DNA of 64,000 nt from Massilia sp. (GTDB lineage Bacteria > Pseudomonadota > Gammaproteobacteria > Burkholderiales > Burkholderiaceae_D). Below the pieces are notes generated by a model. That model saw only the letters and a program-made list of their open reading frames with translations, made no database searches and had not been told where the DNA came from. Below are positions 26,367-35,701 of the stretch, piece by piece. The DNA lies in assembly GCA_025359245.1 (NCBI GenBank), contig JANYGW010000150.1:25165-89164 (forward strand). The letters run 5' to 3'. Position numbers and translations under genes: made by a program. The stretch's first letter is position 1. Every line of letters begins with the position of its first letter.

Positions 26367-27703
26367 ACCTGACCCCCTTGGAAATCGTCGCCGAACTGGA
26401 CAAGCACGTGGTCGGCCAGGGCAAGGCCAAGCGCGCGGTCGCCATCGCGCTGCGCAACCGCTGGCGCCGCCAGCAGGTGGCCGAACCGCTGCGCCACGAG
26501 ATCACCCCGAAAAACATCCTGATGATCGGCCCCACCGGGGTGGGCAAGACCGAGATCGCGCGCCGCCTGGCGCGCCTGGCCGACGCCCCCTTCATCAAGA
26601 TCGAGGCGACCAAGTTCACCGAGGTCGGCTACGTCGGACGCGACGTCGACACCATCATCCGCGACCTGATCGACATCGGCATCAAGCAGACCCGCGCGGC
26701 CGAAATGAAAAAGGTGCGCGAACGCGCCGAGCAGGCGGCCGAGGAGCGCGTGCTCGACATCCTGGTGCCGCCGCCGCGCGACTTCGGCTTCAACGTCGCC
26801 CCGGCCGGGCCGGACGCGAAGGACGGCGACAATACCCGCCAGACCTTCCGCAAACGGCTGCGCGAAGGCACGCTCGACGAGCGCGAAATCGAGCTCGAAC
26901 TGGCCGACGCCGGCCCGCAGATGGAAATCATGGCGCCGCCCGGCATGGAAGAGATGACCGAACAGATCAAGTCGATGTTCTCGGGCATGGGCGGGCCGCG
27001 CAAGAAAGCGCGCAAGATCAAGATCGGCGAAGCGATGAAGCTTTTGGTGGACGAAGAAGCGGCCAAGCTGATCAACGACGACGAGACCAAGCAGAAGGCG
27101 ATCGCCAACGTCGAACAGAACGGCATCGTGTTCCTCGACGAGATCGACAAGATCGCCTCGCGTTCCGAAGTGGGCGGCGCCGACGTCTCGCGCGCCGGCG
27201 TGCAGCGCGACCTGCTGCCGCTGGTCGAAGGCACCACCGTCAACACCAAGTACGGCATGATCCGCACCGACCATATCCTGTTCATCGCCTCGGGCGCCTT
27301 CCACCTGGCCAAGCCGAGCGACCTGATACCGGAGCTGCAGGGGCGCTTCCCGATCCGGGTCGAGCTCGAATCGCTGTCGATCGCCGACTTCGAACGCATC
27401 CTCACCAGCACCGACGCCTGCCTGACGGCCCAGTACGAGGCGCTGCTGGCGACCGAAAACGTGCGCATCGAATTCGCCCCGGCCGGCATCACGCGGCTGG
27501 CCGAAATCGCCTTTTCGGTCAACGAGCGCACCGAAAACATCGGCGCGCGGCGCCTCTACACGGTGATGGAAAAGCTGCTCGAGGAAGTCTCGTTCACGGC
27601 CAGCGAAAGCGGCGGCCAGAAGCTGCTGATCGACGCCGCCTATGTCAACGACCGGCTCGACAAGCTGGCCATCGACGAAGACCTGTCGCGCTACGTGCTG
27701 TAA
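26363..27703 (+). CDS. hslU: HslU, ATPase subunit of HslUV protease
   Basis: 446 residues. Walker A is GPTGVGKTE (about residues 57-65), Walker B is [12 protein letters not shown], and the pore loop GYVGRDVD lies near residue 91-98. The inserted I-domain spans about 110-240, and the C-terminus EDLSRYVL is the tail that docks into HslV. It unfolds substrates with ATP and feeds them to HslV. It is translationally coupled to hslV; a small basic gene follows after 10 bp. Confidence 0.98.
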   Translation: MNLTPLEIVAELDKHVVGQGKAKRAVAIALRNRWRRQQVAEPLRHEITPKNILMIGPTGVGKTEIARRLARLADAPFIKIEATKFTEVGYVGRDVDTIIRDLIDIGIKQTRAAEMKKVRERAEQAAEERVLDILVPPPRDFGFNVAPAGPDAKDGDNTRQTFRKRLREGTLDEREIELELADAGPQMEIMAPPGMEEMTEQIKSMFSGMGGPRKKARKIKIGEAMKLLVDEEAAKLINDDETKQKAIANVEQNGIVFLDEIDKIASRSEVGGADVSRAGVQRDLLPLVEGTTVNTKYGMIRTDHILFIASGAFHLAKPSDLIPELQGRFPIRVELESLSIADFERILTSTDACLTAQYEALLATENVRIEFAPAGITRLAEIAFSVNERTENIGARRLYTVMEKLLEEVSFTASESGGQKLLIDAAYVNDRLDKLAIDEDLSRYVL

Positions 27704-27713
27704 GGAGGCGGCC

Positions 27714-27911
27714 ATGGCCAACAAGGCGCTGGCGACGCGCCAGAAGATGCGGGTGACGGCGGCGCCGGCGCGCCCGCTGCTCAAGGTGCGCAATCCGGTG
27801 GCGGTGGCGGCCAGGCTGCGCGCCGCCGGCCCGCACGCCAAGGGCCCGGGCCCGGAACGGCAGGCGGCCAAGCGCGCGCTCAGGAAGGCGAAGCTGGAAC
27901 CGGAAGACTGA
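27714..27911 (+). CDS. Small basic hypothetical protein downstream of hslU
   Basis: 65 residues, rich in Ala, Arg and Lys, with no membrane segment or known motif (starts MANKALATRQKMRV). The strong ribosome binding site AAGGAGG six bases before the ATG, and the 10-bp gap from hslU, argue that it is translated as part of the heat-shock transcript. I do not recognise a family. A nucleic-acid-binding role would fit the charge but is only a guess. Confidence 0.6.
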   Translation: MANKALATRQKMRVTAAPARPLLKVRNPVAVAARLRAAGPHAKGPGPERQAAKRALRKAKLEPED

Positions 27912-28041
27912 GTGGAAAGTGACTGCGGAGGGCGGGCCGCCAGCGGAAGCCCGCTTGGGGGCTCCCGCTTTCTGGCCATCGGTACGTAGTCTCCCGCATT
28001 CGGGCCGCAAGTACCATCAGCTTGTGCGAAGGACCGTTATT

Positions 28042-28069
28042 CGGTACATTCGGTACTGTTACGCGGTAC
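28042..28069 (+). repeat. Three CGGTAC repeats before XRE regulator
   Basis: CGGTAC occurs at 28042, 28051 and 28064, and a further copy at 27980. They lie 23-50 bp upstream of the regulator start codon, a likely promoter position. They may be sites for autoregulation. Confidence 0.45.
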
Positions 28070-28091
28070 ATTGACCCACACAAGGCCTTCC

Positions 28092-28826
28092 ATGAGCTCA
28101 CCCGAGCAGGTAATCACCGTCCTGCGCGCCGAACTGCGCGCAGCAAATATCACTTACAAGGCGCTGGCCGAGCGGATCGGCATGAGCGAATCCTCGGTCA
28201 AGCGCATGTTCGGCCAGAAGGACATGGCGCTGTCGCGCCTGGCGCAGATCTGCAAGGCGGCCGGGATCCCGATGGAAGACGTGCTGCGGCGCGCAGCCGA
28301 CGCCCGCGCCCACGCCGACACATTGACCGCGGCCCAGGAAAAATCGCTGATGGCCAACCCCTTGCTGTTGCTGGTGGCGACCTGCTGCCTGGGCCACTGG
28401 ACGCTCGACCAGATCATCGAGACCTATGACTTGAGCGAGCCCGAATGCATCGTCCTGATGGTCGAGCTGGACCGTCTCGGCGTGATCGAACTGAAGGCCG
28501 GCAACCGCTACAGCCTGCGCGTGTCGAACGCGTTCCGCTGGATCGCCGACGGCCCGGTGCAGCAGTATGTGCGCGAACATGTGGTGGGCGACTATTTCGG
28601 CGGCCGCTTCGACGGCCCCGGCGAAACGCTGATGTGCCTTCCGGCGCGCCTGTCGCAGGCCAGCGCCGCCGAGCTGGTGCAAAAAATCCAGCAGCTGGCC
28701 GGCGAACTGGCGCGCCTGCACCAGAACGACCGCCGCCTCGACAGCGACGAGCGCGACGGCTTCACCTTGCTGCTCGGCTTCCGTTCGTGGGAATTTGCCG
28801 CCTTCACCGCCCTGCGCCGCAAGTAG
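28092..28826 (+). CDS. XRE-family helix-turn-helix transcriptional regulator
   Basis: 244 residues from the ATG at 28092 with AAGG about seven bases upstream. The N-terminal HTH (about 5-60) reads ITYKALAERIGMSESSVKRMF and then LARLAQICKAAG-like helix 5, a clear Cro/C1-type domain. The C-terminal region (about 90-240) is alpha/beta mixed with LSEPECIVLMVELDRLGVIEL and an acidic helix near the end; it is probably an effector or dimer domain. Its target is unknown. The CGGTAC repeats upstream are candidate operators. Confidence 0.82.
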   Translation: MSSPEQVITVLRAELRAANITYKALAERIGMSESSVKRMFGQKDMALSRLAQICKAAGIPMEDVLRRAADARAHADTLTAAQEKSLMANPLLLLVATCCLGHWTLDQIIETYDLSEPECIVLMVELDRLGVIELKAGNRYSLRVSNAFRWIADGPVQQYVREHVVGDYFGGRFDGPGETLMCLPARLSQASAAELVQKIQQLAGELARLHQNDRRLDSDERDGFTLLLGFRSWEFAAFTALRRK

Positions 28827-28949
28827 CGCACGGCAGATCGGCGCTATCGACGGCCTGCGCCGCCAATTCGGCCACCCGTCGCCGCGCGCGATCTTTCCGG
28901 CGCCAGCCTGCCTATACTTCGCTGCATCAACTTTGACCTGGGAGAGCCC

Positions 28950-30065
28950 ATGCTGTTTCGATCCTTTGCCGCCATCGCGGCGTTCACCCTCGCCGCCACG
29001 GCCAGCGCAGCGGCGCCCGACAGCCTGGATGCCATCCTCAAGACGGCCATGGCAGGATCCAAGGTACCGGCCATCGGCGCCGTGATCCTGCGCGACGGGA
29101 AAATCAGCGAGCAGGCCGTGCGCGGCGTGCGCCGCAACGACGGCAAGAGCGCCGTCAGCGCGGACGATGTATGGCTGATCGGCTCGACCGGCAAGGTGAT
29201 GACGGTGGCGATGATCGCGCGCCTGGTCGAGCGCGGCGTGCTGGCCTGGGATGCGCCGCTCGAGCAGATGCTGCCGGACCTGGCGCCAACCATGCACCCC
29301 GAGTACCGCAAGGCGACGCTGGTGCAGCTGTTGTCGCACCAGAGCGGCCTGCCGCGCGACATCAAGGACATCGCGGAGCTGGACAAATACTTTACCGATC
29401 CGCGCTCCACCAGCGCGCAGCGCCAGGCTTACATCGCCAAGGCCCTGACGGATGCGCCGGAAGCGGCGCCCGGCTTCAACTACAGCAATACCGGCTTCCT
29501 GATCGCCGCCGCCGTTGCCGAAAAAGCCACCGGCAAAAGCTACGAAGCGCTGATGCAGCAGGAAGTGTTCGCGCCGCTCGGCATGCGCAGCGTCGGCTTC
29601 GGCAATACCGGCAATGGACAGAACCGCGGCCACCAGCACGGCAAGCCGATGCTGAAGATGACCAAGGCCGACGACGGCGGACCGGTGATGTACGCGCCGG
29701 CCGGCTTCCTGCACATGCCGCTGGCCGCGTGGGCCCAGTTCAACCTCGACCAGCTGGCCGGCAGCAAGGGCCAGGGCAAGCTGCTGGCGCCGGCGTCGTA
29801 CCAGCTGATGCAAACCGCGCAGCCAGGCAGCCCGGCGGGCCTCGACTGGGGCGTGCAGGCGTCGATTGCGGGACGCCAGGGCCCGGCGCTGGTGCACCAG
29901 GGCTCGGACGGCAACTGGCTGGCCATCGTGGCGCTGTTCCCCGAGCAGGGAACTGGCGCGCTGGTGGTCGCCAATGCGGGCCCCGACATGGGCGCGGACC
30001 AGGTGCTGCACAAGGTGTTCGTGAAACTATTCCCGGCCCTGAGCCCGGCCCAGATCAAACCCTAG
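28950..30065 (+). CDS. Serine beta-lactamase-fold hydrolase (class C / PBP4* like)
   Basis: 371 residues with a Sec signal peptide (about 1-21, ATASAA). The active-site SxxK is STGK (about 79-82), the second motif YSN is in FNYSNTGFL, and the third motif is HQGS near residue 317 in place of KTG. This layout is common in beta-lactamase/transpeptidase-like esterases and DD-peptidases of family S12 rather than in true AmpC enzymes. It is periplasmic. It converges on the patatin gene with a 9-bp gap. Antibiotic hydrolysis should not be assumed. Confidence 0.88.
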   Translation: MLFRSFAAIAAFTLAATASAAAPDSLDAILKTAMAGSKVPAIGAVILRDGKISEQAVRGVRRNDGKSAVSADDVWLIGSTGKVMTVAMIARLVERGVLAWDAPLEQMLPDLAPTMHPEYRKATLVQLLSHQSGLPRDIKDIAELDKYFTDPRSTSAQRQAYIAKALTDAPEAAPGFNYSNTGFLIAAAVAEKATGKSYEALMQQEVFAPLGMRSVGFGNTGNGQNRGHQHGKPMLKMTKADDGGPVMYAPAGFLHMPLAAWAQFNLDQLAGSKGQGKLLAPASYQLMQTAQPGSPAGLDWGVQASIAGRQGPALVHQGSDGNWLAIVALFPEQGTGALVVANAGPDMGADQVLHKVFVKLFPALSPAQIKP

Positions 30066-30074
30066 GCGCGTACG

Positions 30075-32306
30075 CTACCAGACCGGCCCGAGGAACAGAT
30101 ACATGGTCTTGTTGCCGTCCTTGGTCGCGCCGCCGCCCACATAGACCGGGCCGAAGCGGGTGTCGACCGACAGGAAGGCGCTGGCCGCGGTCTTGAGCAG
30201 GCTGCCCTGGCCCGGCTGGGACAGGTCGAAGCCGCCGCCCGCCTCCAGCGAAAAACCGGCCCGCACGGTGCCGCCCAGCGTCACCGGCAAGGCGCCGATC
30301 CGGCGCGCCAGCACCATCCGCGAGAAGACCACGCTGCGGCCCTGGATCGAATCGGGCACCGTGCCCGACAAGCGCAAGAAGCCGCCCAGGCTCAGCGGCG
30401 AGGCCCCGGACTGCGCATGGGCGAACTCGCCGTACACGTGGCCGGCCCAGTTTTCGGTGCTGATCGCGCCCATGCCCAGCAGGGTCGAACGGGCATTCGC
30501 CGCCCCGCTCGTGGCATCGCCAGGCAGGCGTTCGATGCGCGCGTCGACCAGGTAGCCGCGGCTGGGAAAGCCCAGCGAATCGAGCGTGTCGATCCGGTAT
30601 TGGGCGAACTGGGTAGTGCCGTAGCCGTTGAGCGCCTCGCTTGCAGGCGCCTCGGGAATCACCACGCGCACGCCGGCCAGCTGGCGCGTCACGCCAAAGC
30701 GCAGGTCGCCCCAGGTGCCCAGCTCGCGCCCCAGCACCATGCTGATCGAGCGTCCGGTGTAGGCGTAGCGGCGGATCCGGCGGCCTTCGCTGAAGGCGTC
30801 GAGCGAAGTCGAACCATATTGCGTCGACGGTGCCACGTACCACGGCGAACCGGCTCCCAGCGGCTGGTAAAGCTGCATGCCGAGGTCGCGCATGTCGCCC
30901 ACCCGCATCACCGTGCGCAGTTCGCCGCCCCAGGGGTTGAGCGAGGTCTTCACGTGCATCATCTTCAGCGCGAAGGTATTGGTGTCGTCGAAATCGCTGG
31001 CCAGCTCCAGGCCCACCCGCAGGCGGCTGTTGGCCCAGTGCGCCTCGGTCGCCTTGATCGTCACCGTGCGCTTGCCCGCGTCGTCGTCGATGTCCGCTTC
31101 CACCCTTTCGATGTCGCCGCGCCCGTACAACTGGCTGGCCGCCTGGCGCACCTGCTCGCGCGTGAGCGACTGGCCGGCCGCCATGCCTGACTGGACTTCC
31201 AGGATCTTGGGGGCGATCTGGCCGGCGCTCTCGACCTTGACCGCGGCGATCCGCACCGGCTCGTCCGACAGCGGCGGCGGCGCCAGCCGGGTATTTTCGA
31301 ACAGCGCGTATTCGTCGCGGCTCAGCGCCAGCGGCGCCAGGCGCGCGGCGAGCGCGCGCGCAGCCGCCTCGCCGGCCTTGACCGCGCCATCGACGTTATG
31401 GAAGTCCATGAAGCCGATCTTTTCCATGCCTGGAGCGATCAGGATGTCCTGGGCCCGCAGTTCCTTGATCGAACGCTGCACATTCTGCTCGGTCAGGATG
31501 TTGATCATCTGCTGCGCGACGCCGAGCGCGCTGCCCAGGTTCTTCTCCGGCGCCAGCGGGGTGCCCACGTTGACCGCGATGACAATATCGGCGCCCATCT
31601 TGTGGGCCAGGTCGATCGGCAGATTGCGTACCAGGCCGCCATCGACCACCAGGCGCCCATTGACGCGCACCGGCGCGAACACGCCCGGCACCGCCAGCGA
31701 AGCGCGCATGGTCAGGAACAGGGGCGTATCGACCAGGTCAACCAGTTCTCCGGTGACCAGGTCCGAGGCGACCGAGCGGAACGGCAGGGTCAGCTGGCTG
31801 ACCGGGCGGTCGCGGGTGCCGGCCGGCAGCAGCCGTCCCAGCGCCTGCTCCAGCGCGGCATTGCCGGCAGCCGATGGCGGCAGCGAGATGCCGTCGCTGT
31901 GTACGCCGAATTCGATACGCGACGGCAGCAGCTGGTCTTCCTCGCGGCGCCGGAATTCGAGATCCTCGCGCGCCGGCCGGTCGGCCACGACGCGGTCCCA
32001 GTCGGTCTGGCGCGCCATCCGTTCGAGGTCGGCAATCGAGGCGCCGGCGGCATAGGCGCCGCCGACCACGCTGCCCATGCTGGTGCCCACCACCAGGTCG
32101 ACCGGCACGCGCATCTCGCGCAGGGTGCGCAGCACGCCGATGTGGGCGAAGCCGCGCGCACCGCCGCCCGACAGCACCAGCGCGATGCGCGGGCGCGCCG
32201 CCGGCGCCACCACGGGCGCGGCCTCGGCCTGCGCCAGCGCCGCCGCCGTATGCAGCAGCAGCGCGCACGCGGCGCCGAGTACCAGACTGCGCAGCGGCGC
32301 GGCCAC
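30075..32306 (-). CDS. Patatin-like phospholipase with BamA-type C-terminal barrel
   Basis: 743 residues starting with GTG two bases after the gspC stop. A signal peptide (about 1-27) leads to a patatin domain (about 40-240) with the oxyanion loop GGGARG, the nucleophile GTSMG and the dyad aspartate in DGGLVRN. A POTRA-like domain (about 345-430) and a C-terminal 16-strand-type barrel domain ending in the aromatic W follow. This is the architecture of PlpD-type type Vd autotransporters or RssA/YtfM-like fusions. Predicted to be a lipolytic protein in the outer membrane. Its placement directly behind gspC is unusual. Confidence 0.9.
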   Translation of the reverse strand: MAAPLRSLVLGAACALLLHTAAALAQAEAAPVVAPAARPRIALVLSGGGARGFAHIGVLRTLREMRVPVDLVVGTSMGSVVGGAYAAGASIADLERMARQTDWDRVVADRPAREDLEFRRREEDQLLPSRIEFGVHSDGISLPPSAAGNAALEQALGRLLPAGTRDRPVSQLTLPFRSVASDLVTGELVDLVDTPLFLTMRASLAVPGVFAPVRVNGRLVVDGGLVRNLPIDLAHKMGADIVIAVNVGTPLAPEKNLGSALGVAQQMINILTEQNVQRSIKELRAQDILIAPGMEKIGFMDFHNVDGAVKAGEAAARALAARLAPLALSRDEYALFENTRLAPPPLSDEPVRIAAVKVESAGQIAPKILEVQSGMAAGQSLTREQVRQAASQLYGRGDIERVEADIDDDAGKRTVTIKATEAHWANSRLRVGLELASDFDDTNTFALKMMHVKTSLNPWGGELRTVMRVGDMRDLGMQLYQPLGAGSPWYVAPSTQYGSTSLDAFSEGRRIRRYAYTGRSISMVLGRELGTWGDLRFGVTRQLAGVRVVIPEAPASEALNGYGTTQFAQYRIDTLDSLGFPSRGYLVDARIERLPGDATSGAANARSTLLGMGAISTENWAGHVYGEFAHAQSGASPLSLGGFLRLSGTVPDSIQGRSVVFSRMVLARRIGALPVTLGGTVRAGFSLEAGGGFDLSQPGQGSLLKTAASAFLSVDTRFGPVYVGGGATKDGNKTMYLFLGPVW

Positions 32307-32308
32307 GC

Positions 32309-32941
32309 TTACTGGGTAGGCGGCTGCCCGCCCTGGCCGGACATGCCGCGGGTCGGCGCCGGCATCTGCACCGGCGGCGGCGGTGGCATGCCGGGCGGCT
32401 GGGCCGCCGGCACTTCCATCGGCTGGTTGGGCGGCACCGGAACGCTGTTGTTCGGGGCCTCCTGGATCGAGGTCGGCTGGATTTGTCCGGGCACGCTCGG
32501 CTGCTGCCCGTTGGCGCCGGGCGGCGCCAGCGCGAGGCTGGTCCCGGCCTTGCCGTCGCTGGCCAGGTCGATCCGTTTGAGCACGCCGCCCTCGGACAGC
32601 ATCACGTATTTGGGATGGACTTCCTTGACCGTGACGCCGGCGGAGATATCGCGTCCGACTTGCAGCGCGCGCGGCGGCTGGCCGTCGGCCACCAGGATGG
32701 CCATGCTCTCGCGCCCGGCAGCAACCACGCCGGTCAATTGATAGTTGCTGGGGCCGGCCGCGAGCACCTGGCCGCCGAACAGCGTGGCGGCGGCGTCCGG
32801 CGACGGATCGGCCATGCGCGCATCGGCGATCGCGGCCATCGGCCGCTGCGCCGGCTTGTACAGCTCCATGCCCCAGAAGGCGATCGATGCGGACAGCGCG
32901 ATCACGGCAAGCAGGCTCATTACTAAAGGCAAACGCTTCAT
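32309..32941 (-). CDS. gspC: Type II secretion system protein GspC
   Basis: 210 residues with AAGGA five bases before the ATG. One N-terminal membrane helix (about 6-24) is followed by the periplasmic homology region (about 50-130), which contains YQLTGVVAAGRESMAILVADG and the HPKYVMLSEGGVLKRIDL block. The C-terminal third is a Pro/Gln-rich tail without a PDZ domain. GspC links the inner-membrane platform to the secretin GspD. It is separated from gspF by 103 bp with two hairpins. Confidence 0.85.
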   Translation of the reverse strand: MKRLPLVMSLLAVIALSASIAFWGMELYKPAQRPMAAIADARMADPSPDAAATLFGGQVLAAGPSNYQLTGVVAAGRESMAILVADGQPPRALQVGRDISAGVTVKEVHPKYVMLSEGGVLKRIDLASDGKAGTSLALAPPGANGQQPSVPGQIQPTSIQEAPNNSVPVPPNQPMEVPAAQPPGMPPPPPVQMPAPTRGMSGQGGQPPTQ

Positions 32942-32983
32942 TACATTCCTTGGTTACCGCTACAAAAGCCCCTTGGGCGGGGA

Positions 32984-33035
32984 AGCCTGCCTTGCAAGGC
33001 AGGCTCCGTCCGCAGGCGCGCGGCTGCGCCGCGCG
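32984..33035 (-). terminator. Two strong hairpins between gspF and gspC
   Basis: A perfect 22-bp palindrome AGCCTGCCTTG/CAAGGCAGGCT lies at 32984-33005, and CGCGCGGC/GCCGCGCG with a three-base loop lies at 33017-33035. Neither has a T tract. They may partly terminate or process the gsp transcript, lowering expression of gspC and the patatin gene relative to the rest. Confidence 0.5.
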
Positions 33036-33044
33036 AATTCCCTG

Positions 33045-34265
33045 CTACCGCACCAGCTGATTAATTTCGATAATAGGCATGAGCACCGCCAGCACGATCA
33101 GCAGCACCACCACGCCCATCGCCAGGATCAGCACCGGTTCGAGCAGACCCGCGATGGTCAGGGTGCGCCGCTCGAGGTCCTGCTGCTGCGAATTGGCGGC
33201 CCGCTCCAGCATGGCCGGCAGCTCGCCGGTGATTTCGCCGGCGCGGATCATGTGGATCAGCATCGGCGGGAAATGGCGCTGGGCCGACAGCGCGCGCGCC
33301 AGGCTGACGCCTTCGCGCACGCTGGCGCTGGCCTCTTCGACCAGCTCCTTCATGGCCACGTTGGACAGCGTGTCGCGGCTGGTGTCGAGCGCGCGCAGGA
33401 TCGGCACGCCCGAGCCGGTGGTGATCGCCAGCGTACTGGCGAAGCGCGCCGTGTTCAGGCTGCGCTCGAATTTGCCGTACAGCGGCGCGGTCAGCAGCCA
33501 CGCGTGCCAGCGCCGCTTGAGCGCCGGATTCTTGAGCGCGTTGCGCCACGCGAAGCCGGCCCCGATCAGCGCCACCAGCACCACCAGGCCGTACGCGCGC
33601 ACGAAATTGGACACTGCCAGCATCAGCATCGTCAGCAAAGGCAGCTTCTGCTTGGTGTTGGTGAACACGGAGACGATCTGCGGCACCACATAGGTCAGCA
33701 GGAAGATCACGATCGCGAACGCCACCACGGTGACGATGGCCGGATAGGTGAACGCCAGCCTGACCTTCTGGATCAGCGCGTTGCGCCGTTCGATGTAGTC
33801 GGCCAGGCGCGTGAGCACGCGCGCCAGGTGGCCGATCTGCTCGCCCGAGGCGACCAGCGCGCGGAAGATCTCCTCGAAGTCGCGCGGGTAGCGCGACAGC
33901 GCGTCCGAGAACGAGGCGCCGCCCATCACTTCGGAACGGATCGAGGCGATCAGGTCGCGCACGTACGGCCGCTCGGCCTGTTCCAGCAGCGCGGTAAACG
34001 CCTGTTCCAGCGGCAGCCCCGCTTCGAGCAGGCTGGCCAGCTGGCGCGTGAACAGCGCCAGCTCGACCGGCGACAGCCGTTCGCCGAAGCCGCGCCGGGT
34101 GGCCACGCCGGTCGAATCGACCTGGGCCGCGATGGCCTCGACGCTGAGCGGCGTGAGGCCCTGCACGCGCAGGTCGGCGCGCGCCGAGCGGGCACTGTCG
34201 GCGTTGACCACGCCCTTGTGGGTGGCGCCGATGTTGTCGACGGCTTCGTAGCGAAATGCCGGCAT
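33045..34265 (-). CDS. gspF: Type II secretion inner-membrane protein GspF
   Basis: 406 residues from the ATG opening MPAFRYEAVD, four bases after the gspE stop. Two T2SSF domains (about 70-195 and 272-395) each contain the helical FTRQLASLLEAGLPLEQA-type motif. Three membrane helices are visible, near 170-190, 220-240 and 375-398. GspF is the polytopic platform protein that contacts the ATPase GspE. The open frame extends upstream into gspE, but that part is not coding. Confidence 0.95.
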   Translation of the reverse strand: MPAFRYEAVDNIGATHKGVVNADSARSARADLRVQGLTPLSVEAIAAQVDSTGVATRRGFGERLSPVELALFTRQLASLLEAGLPLEQAFTALLEQAERPYVRDLIASIRSEVMGGASFSDALSRYPRDFEEIFRALVASGEQIGHLARVLTRLADYIERRNALIQKVRLAFTYPAIVTVVAFAIVIFLLTYVVPQIVSVFTNTKQKLPLLTMLMLAVSNFVRAYGLVVLVALIGAGFAWRNALKNPALKRRWHAWLLTAPLYGKFERSLNTARFASTLAITTGSGVPILRALDTSRDTLSNVAMKELVEEASASVREGVSLARALSAQRHFPPMLIHMIRAGEITGELPAMLERAANSQQQDLERRTLTIAGLLEPVLILAMGVVVLLIVLAVLMPIIEINQLVR

Positions 34266-34269
34266 GGTC

Positions 34270-35691
34270 CTAGTCCTTCGCCACGCGCAGCAGTTCGGCC
34301 AGCGTCGTGGTGCCGTCGCGCAGCCAGCGCTCGCCATCCTCGCGCATGGTCTTCATGCCGGTTTTCTGGGCGGTGGCGCGGATCTCGGCTTCGGACGCGC
34401 GGTTGTGGATCTGGGCCCGGATCTCGTCGGTCGTTTCGAGCAGCTCGTACACGCCGACCCGGCCCTGGTAGCCGGTGTGGCCGCACTTGTCGCAGCCGAC
34501 CGCGTGCCAGGTCTGGCCGTCGTTGCGCTTGCAGTGCACGCACAGCTTGCGCACCAGGCGCTGCGCCATCACGCCCAGCAGCGACGACGACAGCAGGAAC
34601 GGTTCGATCCCCATGTCGAGCAGGCGCGTGACGGCGGCGGCGGCGTCGTTGGTGTGCAAGGTGGCCAGCACCAGGTGGCCGGTCAGCGAAGCCTGGACCG
34701 CGATCTGCGCCGTTTCCAGGTCGCGGATCTCGCCGATCATGATCACGTCCGGATCCTGGCGCAGGATCGCGCGCAGGGCCTTGGCAAAGCTCATGTCGAT
34801 GCGCGCGTTGACCTGGGTCTGGCCGACGCCGATCAGGTCGTACTCGATCGGGTCTTCCACCGTCAGGATGTTGGTGGTCGAGGCGTTCAATCGGCTCAGT
34901 GCCGCGTACAGCGTGGTGGTCTTGCCCGAGCCGGTCGGCCCGGTGACCAGCACGATGCCGTGCGGCTGGTTGATCAGCGCGTCGAATTGCGGCAGCAGCG
35001 CGCCGCTCATGCCCAGGTGCGACAGATCGAGCCGGCCGGCGTCCTTGTCCAGCAAGCGCAGCACCGCGCGTTCGCCGTGCCCGGTCGGCAGGGTCGAGAC
35101 GCGCACGTCGACGCCCTTGCCGCCCACCCGCAAGGTGATGCGGCCGTCTTGCGGCAGGCGCTTTTCGGCGATGTCGAGCTGCGCCATGATCTTGATGCGC
35201 GAAATGAGCGAGGCGTGGATCGCCTTGCGCGGGCGCACCACGTCGCGCAGCGAGCCGTCGATCCGGAAGCGCACCACCGAGGTCTGTTCAAACGGTTCGA
35301 TGTGGATGTCGGACGCGCCTTCGCGCAGCGCCTGCGTGAGCAGCGCATTGATCATGCGGATCACCGGCGCGTCGTCGGACGATTCGAGCAGGTCTTCGAT
35401 GGCCGGCACGTCCTGCAGCAGCTTGGTCAGGTCGAGGTCGGCGTCGAACTCGTCGGCCACTTGCGAGGCGTCGCCGCCGGCGCCGGCGTAGGCGGTCGCG
35501 ATGGCGGCCTCCAGGTCGGCCCGTTCCATCGAGCGCAGCGCGATGCGGCCGAAGCGGCGCGAGACTTCCGCGATCGCCGCCGGCGCGGTCGCGCCCGAGA
35601 CCCACACTTCGACCGTGTGTTCGGCCTCTTCGCTGTGGCGCGCCAGCACGCCGTAGTCGCGGGCGAAGGCGTAGGGGAGAAGGTTACTCAT
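34270..35691 (-). CDS. gspE: Type II secretion ATPase GspE
   Basis: 473 residues. The N-terminal domain (about 1-100) is followed by [11 protein letters not shown] and the ATPase core. Walker A is [13 protein letters not shown] (near 250), the Asp box is [19 protein letters not shown], Walker B is [14 protein letters not shown], and the His box is [12 protein letters not shown]. The tetracysteine zinc site CVHC ... CDKC is intact near 390-413. GspE is a cytoplasmic hexamer that powers pseudopilus assembly. Confidence 0.97.
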   Translation of the reverse strand: MSNLLPYAFARDYGVLARHSEEAEHTVEVWVSGATAPAAIAEVSRRFGRIALRSMERADLEAAIATAYAGAGGDASQVADEFDADLDLTKLLQDVPAIEDLLESSDDAPVIRMINALLTQALREGASDIHIEPFEQTSVVRFRIDGSLRDVVRPRKAIHASLISRIKIMAQLDIAEKRLPQDGRITLRVGGKGVDVRVSTLPTGHGERAVLRLLDKDAGRLDLSHLGMSGALLPQFDALINQPHGIVLVTGPTGSGKTTTLYAALSRLNASTTNILTVEDPIEYDLIGVGQTQVNARIDMSFAKALRAILRQDPDVIMIGEIRDLETAQIAVQASLTGHLVLATLHTNDAAAAVTRLLDMGIEPFLLSSSLLGVMAQRLVRKLCVHCKRNDGQTWHAVGCDKCGHTGYQGRVGVYELLETTDEIRAQIHNRASEAEIRATAQKTGMKTMREDGERWLRDGTTTLAELLRVAKD

Positions 35692-35701
35692 CGCGGCCCG
35701 C

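Noticed and set aside
28950..30065. AmpC-type antibiotic resistance gene
   Set aside because: The third motif is HQGS and not KTG, so an esterase or DD-peptidase-like role is at least as likely.
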